DNA of 38,301 nt, from contig UQUQ01000023.1 of assembly GCA_900544265.1 (NCBI GenBank), positions 1 to 38,301 on the forward strand, written 5' to 3'. The translations under genes were made by a program, and so were the position numbers. Below the pieces are notes generated by a model, which was not told the DNA's origin, did no database searches, and saw only the letters and a list, made by a program, of their open reading frames with translations. Of this stretch, positions 34,244-38,301 are shown piece after piece. Numbering within the stretch: the stretch's first letter is position 1; each line of letters opens with the position of its first letter. This stretch comes from an uncultured Alistipes sp. (GTDB lineage: Bacteria > Bacteroidota > Bacteroidia > Bacteroidales > Rikenellaceae).

Positions 34244-35254
34244 TTATTTCCCCTGCTCGGGTTTCGGAAACTCGATGCCGTAGAGCAGGTGCTCGACGCC
34301 GCGCACGAAGTTGCGCTTGTGCAACTTCGGGGAGTAGACGTAGCAGTCGAGCGTCAGGATGCGACCGGTGGCCTGGTCGACGGTCGAGTAGCTGACGAAG
34401 GGACCTCCCATGAAGTCGCCCTCGACATCCCAGAATCCGCGCAGCTCGAACCACGTGCGGTCTTCAAGCCGGAAGATCCGCAGGTCGGGCTCGAACGCCG
34501 CCGAGGTGGTCATGTACGAGCCGTCGGAGGGTCCCGGGATGCGGGCCGCAAACTGGTTGCGGGCGGCCGTCAGGGCTGCGGCCGTGAGCGACTGCGGCCC
34601 GGCGTAGGGATAGGAGTAGAGGAAGAACCCCTGGCTGGCGGTCGGATATTCGTAGCGCGCCCAGAGGAAGTCGGGCTGGCTGGCGGCGAGCAGATAGCCT
34701 TTGGGGACGTTCATGCGGATACCGAAGGTCTTGCGGATGGCCTCCTCGATGCCGGGGTTGCCGAACTTGGCATTGTAGGCCACGTCGCGGTCACGCTCGG
34801 CCATCTCCAGTACGCGAACCAGCTCGGCACGGTGCTGCGAGAGGTACTCCACGACCGAACGGTCGTCGGGTCCCTGCAGCGTCAGGACGACCTGCGGCTG
34901 CGCGGTGACGTCGTACTGCACGGCCACGGTGGTCTCCTTCACGGAGGGGTCGACCAGCACTTTGAGGATGTTGCGGTGCTCGGCGATCATGTTGCGGAAT
35001 CCGCGCTCGGTGACGCGCAGCACGTCGAAGAGCGGTTCGGTCTGGTTGATATAGGGAACCGGCGCCGTGAGGATCGCGCGCAGCGTGTCGCCCACTTCGC
35101 CCGTCCACTCCGCCTGCGGGCAGACGAGAATCAGCTCGTAGGGTTTGCCCTGCGAGGTTTTGATGTTGGCGTCGCTCAACGTGCGGAAGGCGTCGCAACC
35201 GGTGGTCAGCGCGGCGAAAAGGAGAATGATCGACAAACCGATAAGTCGTTTCAT
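34244..35254 (-). CDS. DUF4837 family lipoprotein
   Basis: A 336-residue lipoprotein: signal at 1-19 and lipobox TTGC with C20. It matches DUF4837, a Bacteroidota family of unknown function. The mature part begins DAFRTLSDANIKTSQGKPYELILVC (split at residues 21-45) and includes WTGEVGDTLRAIL near 49-61. A second half has the blocks NVPKGYLLAASQPDFLWARYEYP near 188-210 and FELRGFWDVEGDFMGGPFVSY near 276-296. The beta-rich sequence has no visible catalytic site. ATG 35254 gives the signal peptide directly. A perfect -7 element lies 19 bp upstream, facing the divergent deacetylase. Confidence 0.85.
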   Translation of the reverse strand: MKRLIGLSIILLFAALTTGCDAFRTLSDANIKTSQGKPYELILVCPQAEWTGEVGDTLRAILTAPVPYINQTEPLFDVLRVTERGFRNMIAEHRNILKVLVDPSVKETTVAVQYDVTAQPQVVLTLQGPDDRSVVEYLSQHRAELVRVLEMAERDRDVAYNAKFGNPGIEEAIRKTFGIRMNVPKGYLLAASQPDFLWARYEYPTASQGFFLYSYPYAGPQSLTAAALTAARNQFAARIPGPSDGSYMTTSAAFEPDLRIFRLEDRTWFELRGFWDVEGDFMGGPFVSYSTVDQATGRILTLDCYVYSPKLHKRNFVRGVEHLLYGIEFPKPEQGK

Positions 35255-35273
35255 GGTCGGGATGTGTTTTGGG

Positions 35274-35281
35274 CAAATATA
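35274..35281 (-). promoter_or_regulatory. -7 promoter element for the DUF4837 gene
   Basis: The minus strand reads TATATTTG, a perfect TAnnTTTG, 19 bp before the ATG at 35254. Confidence 0.65.
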
Positions 35282-35344
35282 CTGATTTTTTCGCAGACGG
35301 TGTGAAAAAGGCGGTTTTTGTTTCGCCGATGGCGCGAAAATCGC

Positions 35345-35352
35345 TATTTTTG
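35345..35352 (+). promoter_or_regulatory. -7 promoter element for the deacetylase gene, probably leaderless
   Basis: TATTTTTG is a perfect TAnnTTTG, with only six bases between it and the ATG at 35359. Just upstream are a small palindrome (GCGA-AAA-TCGC, 35334-35344) and a CGCC-GAT-GGCG hairpin (35324-35334). Confidence 0.65.
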
Positions 35353-35358
35353 TCCCGT

Positions 35359-35967
35359 ATGCGTTTGAAGCCACCGAAAATAATCCGGCGCCTGATGCCG
35401 GACCTGATCTGGGAGATCGACGACGGGGACGGTGTGTTCCTGACCTTCGACGACGGCCCGACGCCCGGCATCACGGAGTGGATCCTCGCCACGTTGGACA
35501 AGTACGATGCCAAAGCCACCTTCTTCGTGCTGGGAAAGAACGTCGAGATGTATCCCGACCTGTTCCGGCGCATCGTCGACGCCGGGCACCGCGTGGGCAA
35601 CCACACCTACTCCCACCAGAAGGGCTGGGGCATGAGCCTGGAGCGCTACACGGAGGATGTGGATTTTGCCAATGATCTGATCCACAGCGAGCTGTTCCGT
35701 CCGCCCTATGCGCAGATCACGCCGGCGCAGGCGCGTCTGCTCGGTCAGCGCTACAAGCTGGTGATGTGGGACATCATCTCGCGCGACTACAACCGCCAGC
35801 TCTCGCCGCGCACCTGCCTGAAGAACGTCACGAAATACCTCGCCCCGGGTGCCATCGTGGTCTTCCACGACAGCGAAAAGGCCTTCCGCAACATGCGCTA
35901 CGCCCTGCCGCGCACGCTGGAGAAGATCCGCCAGCTGGGGCTGCGCTGCAAGGCCATTGAGCTGTAG
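35359..35967 (+). CDS. Polysaccharide deacetylase (NodB homology, CE4) family protein
   Basis: A 202-residue CE4 protein consisting of little more than the NodB domain. All five motifs are seen: TFDDGPTPG with D31 and D32, the metal-binding H82 and H86 in GNHTYSH, RPPYAQ with R114, WDIISRDY with D138, and VVFHD with H170. The frame is open a further 30 codons upstream, but that stretch contains the promoter, and ATG 35359 gives the usual short N-terminus. There is no signal peptide, which is usual for this short Bacteroidota form but odd for an enzyme expected to act on envelope polysaccharide. A bidirectional terminator follows at 36024. Confidence 0.9.
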   Translation: MRLKPPKIIRRLMPDLIWEIDDGDGVFLTFDDGPTPGITEWILATLDKYDAKATFFVLGKNVEMYPDLFRRIVDAGHRVGNHTYSHQKGWGMSLERYTEDVDFANDLIHSELFRPPYAQITPAQARLLGQRYKLVMWDIISRDYNRQLSPRTCLKNVTKYLAPGAIVVFHDSEKAFRNMRYALPRTLEKIRQLGLRCKAIEL

Positions 35968-36023
35968 CGGCGTGCGCCGCATTCCCGGGCCGCATGTGCC
36001 GCCCGTCGGGTCCGTGACAAGAA

Positions 36024-36055
36024 AAAACTCCCGCCTCGGCCGAGGCGGGAGTTTT
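36024..36055. terminator. Bidirectional terminator between the deacetylase and lipoprotein genes
   Basis: A perfect palindrome: CTCCCGCCTCGG joined to its complement (36028-36051), flanked by AAAA and TTTT. It has a T run in both directions and sits between two converging genes. Confidence 0.9.
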
Positions 36056-36077
36056 CCGTTGTCTGTGCGGCTGGACC

Positions 36078-37136
36078 TTACGACCAGTCCTCCACGCGGC
36101 AGACACCCGCATAGGAGCCCGTGATGCGGTGTCCGTAGCCGTCCTTGAGGTCGATCTCGAAGGTGTACTCGTTGCCGCCGCGGTTGGTGACCGTCACCGT
36201 GCCGCTGCGCAGCGAGGCCTCGACCTTGCCGGTCGTCGAGAAGTACCACGCTCCGAAATAGCCGCCGTAGGCCGGTTCGTAGACGCCGCTCAGCAGCGTG
36301 TTGACATCGTAGTCGTCGGCCGTCATGGCGTCGATCACGGTGTAGGTGCCCGAGGGGATGCCCGTGGAGCTGCCCGGCGTGACGTTGACCGAGAGCATCA
36401 GGGCATCGGACTGCCCGTAGTTGCTGTCGAGGTCGTAGTTCGGCCCGGCGAGGAGGACCGTGTAGAGGTCCGACGTCTCGGTGAAGACCGTCCCGCCGTA
36501 GGCCAGCAGTGCCTGTGACAGCCCCTTGACTTCGGTATCCTGCGTGAGGTTGCTCATCTGCCCCTCGCCCGAGCGGTTGAGGAACGAGATCGCGCCAACG
36601 AACGAGTAGGCGTATTCGCTGCCGTCCGAGAGGGTCAGCGCCGCGTCGATGCGGTAGTAGCCCTCCTGCGTCGAGACGGTCACCGTGCCGCCGGTGATGT
36701 CGAAGCTCTCCGCGCCGCCGTTGGCGTCGTAGCGCGCCAGGTAGCTGTCCCCGTGGGCGACGTTGAGCGTGAAGGCCTCGTGCGTATCGTTGGTGTAGTC
36801 GCACGTGTAGGTCCCCTCGGCCAGTGCCGCGAAGTCGGCATTCGCGGCCAGCGTCGTGTTGAAGTCCAGGCAGAGGATGTAGCCCGGGCCCGTGTAGTCC
36901 CCCGCGGAGGCGTCGTACTCCATGTCGGAGATGAAGTTGATCCAGAGGTTGCCCGTGCCGGCGCCGTAGAGGTCGCCCTTGTAGAAGGCCTCGGTCGTCA
37001 CACCCTCGGTCGGGGTGATGCCGCCGCCATTGCCGCCGTTTCCGCCGTTGTCATCCTTGTCGTTCGAGCAGGCTGTCGTGGCGAGGGTCAGCGCCGCCGT
37101 GCTCAGCAGGAGCAGCAGTCGTTGCATTTTTCTCAT
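36078..37136 (-). CDS. Surface lipoprotein with two tandem beta domains
   Basis: A 352-residue lipoprotein of no family I can name. The signal ends at the lipobox TTAC with C23. The mature start SNDKDDNGGNGGNGGG is acidic then glycine-rich; acidic residues just after the Cys act as a surface-export signal in Bacteroidota, so this protein is probably on the cell surface. Two similar halves follow. Each has a GTYT turn (near 107 and 274), a GTVTV strand (near 151 and 311) and a closing strand pair (DAALTLSDGSEYAYSFVG and FEIDLKDGYGHRITGSYAG). This suggests domain duplication. A second possible start, ATG 37127, lies three codons in. A promoter with both boxes precedes it. Confidence 0.75.
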   Translation of the reverse strand: MRKMQRLLLLLSTAALTLATTACSNDKDDNGGNGGNGGGITPTEGVTTEAFYKGDLYGAGTGNLWINFISDMEYDASAGDYTGPGYILCLDFNTTLAANADFAALAEGTYTCDYTNDTHEAFTLNVAHGDSYLARYDANGGAESFDITGGTVTVSTQEGYYRIDAALTLSDGSEYAYSFVGAISFLNRSGEGQMSNLTQDTEVKGLSQALLAYGGTVFTETSDLYTVLLAGPNYDLDSNYGQSDALMLSVNVTPGSSTGIPSGTYTVIDAMTADDYDVNTLLSGVYEPAYGGYFGAWYFSTTGKVEASLRSGTVTVTNRGGNEYTFEIDLKDGYGHRITGSYAGVCRVEDWS

Positions 37137-37164
37137 CTTTTTCCGTATTTAATGTTGAACCGGT

Positions 37165-37196
37165 CAAATATAGGAGAATTTTGGCGAAAACTCAAA
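37165..37196 (-). promoter_or_regulatory. Full promoter for the surface lipoprotein gene
   Basis: On the minus strand TTTG (37193-37196), a 20-bp spacer and TATATTTG (37165-37172) match the Bacteroidota consensus at both boxes. It ends 28 bp before the ATG at 37136. Confidence 0.75.
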
Positions 37197-37343
37197 AAAA
37201 CGGTGCCGCAATTCGTGCCGCGCCACCCTTTCCCGGCCCCTTCGTTCCGGCTCCCGGACGGCTCATTTTCCGGAAGATGCGCGCTTCCGCAGCCTCTTCA
37301 CCCGATCGTGCGGCGGGGGCGTAGGATTTTCGGAAATTTTTAC

Positions 37344-37351
37344 TAACTTTG
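37344..37351 (+). promoter_or_regulatory. -7 promoter element for efp
   Basis: TAACTTTG is a perfect TAnnTTTG, 34 bp before the efp ATG at 37386. The leader is A-rich just before the start codon, as usual in this phylum. Confidence 0.7.
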
Positions 37352-37385
37352 CGCTGCGAAATCGAATCAAAATCAGATACACACT

Positions 37386-37952
37386 ATGGCAACAACCGCA
37401 GACATCAAGATCGGCATGTGCATTGAGCTGGACGGCAAGACCTTCCAGATCATCGACTTCCAGCACGTGAAGCCGGGCAAGGGCCCCGCTTTCGTGCGCA
37501 CGAAACTCAAGAATCTCGAAAACGGCCGCGTGGTCGAGAACACCTTCTCGGCCGGTGCGCGCATCGAACCGGTGCGTGTCGAGCGTCGTCCCTACCAGTT
37601 CACCTACGAGGACGACCTGGGCGCCCACTTCATGCACACGGAGACCTTCGAGGAGATCAACATCGACAAGAACCTCATCAACAACTACGACCTGATGGCC
37701 GACGGCCAGATCGTCGAGGTGATGTTCCACACGGAGAAGGAGACGGTCCTCTCGGCCGAGCTGCCCCCGATCGTGGACATGGAGGTGACCTACACGGAGC
37801 CGGGCGTGAAGGGCGATACGGCATCGACCAACTCGCTCAAGCCCGCCACGGTGAACACGGGCGCTACGATCCGCGTGCCGCTGTTCATCAACACGGGCGA
37901 CAAGATCCGCGTCGACACGCGCACGCGCGAGTATTACGAGCGCATCAAGTAA
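37386..37952 (+). CDS. efp: Translation elongation factor P
   Basis: A 188-residue EF-P of normal length, which rescues ribosomes stalled at polyproline stretches. The N-terminal KOW-like domain carries the tip loop HVKPGKGPAF, with K32 at the position that is modified in many species. Two OB-fold domains follow, ending with the signature NTGDKIRVDTRTREYYERIK (residues 169-188). The modifying enzyme cannot be inferred from this window, and no such gene is adjacent. It has its own promoter and a strong terminator, so it is monocistronic. Confidence 0.97.
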   Translation: MATTADIKIGMCIELDGKTFQIIDFQHVKPGKGPAFVRTKLKNLENGRVVENTFSAGARIEPVRVERRPYQFTYEDDLGAHFMHTETFEEINIDKNLINNYDLMADGQIVEVMFHTEKETVLSAELPPIVDMEVTYTEPGVKGDTASTNSLKPATVNTGATIRVPLFINTGDKIRVDTRTREYYERIK

Positions 37953-37977
37953 TTCCGGCCCGCGAAGCGGAACCCGT

Positions 37978-38014
37978 GCGGCGGAGACCCCGATGGGTCC
38001 CCGCCGCTTTTTTT
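37978..38014 (+). terminator. Intrinsic terminator after efp
   Basis: GCGGCGG-A-GACCC, loop CGAT, GGGTC-C-CCGCCGC gives a 12-bp stem with one mismatch, followed directly by seven T (38008-38014). Confidence 0.92.
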
Positions 38015-38084
38015 GCGAGGAGGGCGCGGAGCCGCCGGAAGGCCGGGCGGTACCGTTTTTGGCGGATAACCCGGGCGGCGCGGT

Positions 38085-38275
38085 ATCCGGCGGCCGTTTC
38101 GGATGACGCTGTGCCCGGCGACAGTTCCGGGCAGCACGGTGTTCGCGGCCGTTTCGGGTGGTGCTGTGCCGGTGGCTGTTTCGGGCAGCACGGTGTTCGC
38201 GGCCGTTTCGGGCGATGCCGTGTCCGGTGAATGTTTTGAGTGACGCTGTGCCCGGTCGCTGTTTCGGGCGGGAAG
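38085..38275. repeat. Degenerate tandem repeat region with 54/55-bp period, array D
   Basis: The 349 bp from the efp stop to the window end hold no supported gene. After the terminator, GCGGCCGTTTCGG recurs at about 38090, 38145 and 38199 (spacing 55 and 54 bp). A 31-bp stretch is identical at 38128-38158 and 38182-38212. Inside each period are half-units of 26-29 bp and quarter-like units of about 14 bp, such as GCTGTGCCCGGCGAC, GCCGTTTCGGGTGGT and GCTGTTTCGGGCGG. The region may continue past the window. Confidence 0.8.
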
Positions 38276-38301
38276 CGGCGGGGCCGCACGGAACAGGAGA
38301 G

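Noticed and set aside
33778..34395. An open frame covering array C on the plus strand, with apparently repeated peptides.
   Set aside because: The 88-bp period changes frame between copies, and the frame runs into the certain DUF4837 gene on the other strand.
37204..37320. A fifth possible repeat array upstream of efp (CCTTTCCCGG, CCCCTTCGTTCCGG, CTCATTTTCCGG).
   Set aside because: The units are too few and too variable to separate from GC-rich background, so it was not called.
37945..38289. Proline-rich frames on the minus strand in array D.
   Set aside because: The period drifts between 54 and 55 bp, so no reading frame is maintained, and the frames overlap the efp terminator.

Overview
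The window looks like a chromosome segment from a GC-rich member of the Bacteroidales, most likely the Rikenellaceae (Alistipes-like). The reasons are Bacteroidota-specific families (GldE-type CBS protein, DUF4270, DUF4837, DUF3098, a short GT5 protein paired with DUF4270), eleven matches to the Bacteroidota -7 promoter element TAnnTTTG in front of genes, almost no Shine-Dalgarno sequences, and very high GC by eye. No rRNA, tRNA, insertion sequence, prophage or CRISPR array was recognised. Nearly all genes are housekeeping or envelope genes.

Layout. 1-10480 (+): the 3' end of dnaB, then comM/yifB and a division and wall block murG-murC-ftsQ-ftsA-ftsZ, followed by gldE and a phosphopantetheinyl transferase. 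10550-18562 (mostly -): an Omp85-type outer-membrane protein, a secreted C1B peptidase, topA, and a GT5-like/DUF4270 gene pair. 18605-25058 (-): an envelope and tRNA-modification run, yfhO, ftsX, DUF3098, uppP, truB, queA. 25146-27481 (+): a polyprenyl diphosphate synthase and an MFS sugar transporter. 27569-29489 (-): a possible caspase-fold lipoprotein and rplS. 29914-32373 (+): surE and a NarL-type two-component pair. 32397-35254 (-): cardiolipin synthase and a DUF4837 lipoprotein. 35359-37952: a polysaccharide deacetylase (+), a surface lipoprotein (-) and efp (+).

How the genes fit together. Most serve envelope growth. MurG, MurC and UppP handle lipid-linked wall precursors, the polyprenyl synthase makes an isoprenoid chain, FtsQ, FtsA, FtsZ and FtsX act at the divisome, and Cls makes phospholipid. 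A second theme is translation and tRNA modification: TruB, QueA, bL19 and EF-P.

The most unusual signal is non-coding. All four gene-free gaps longer than 300 bp contain degenerate tandem repeats of about 13-16 bp. These are locally expanded into higher-order duplications, with a period of 88 bp at two unlinked gaps and 54 bp at a third. The 88-bp and 54/55-bp periods argue against a coding repeat, and I know of no named element that matches. Other points of interest are a long rplS leader whose start codon touches a palindrome, two probable leaderless transcripts, a roughly 110-residue charged helical insertion in FtsQ, and a lipoprotein with a His/Cys pair suggestive of a clan CD peptidase.
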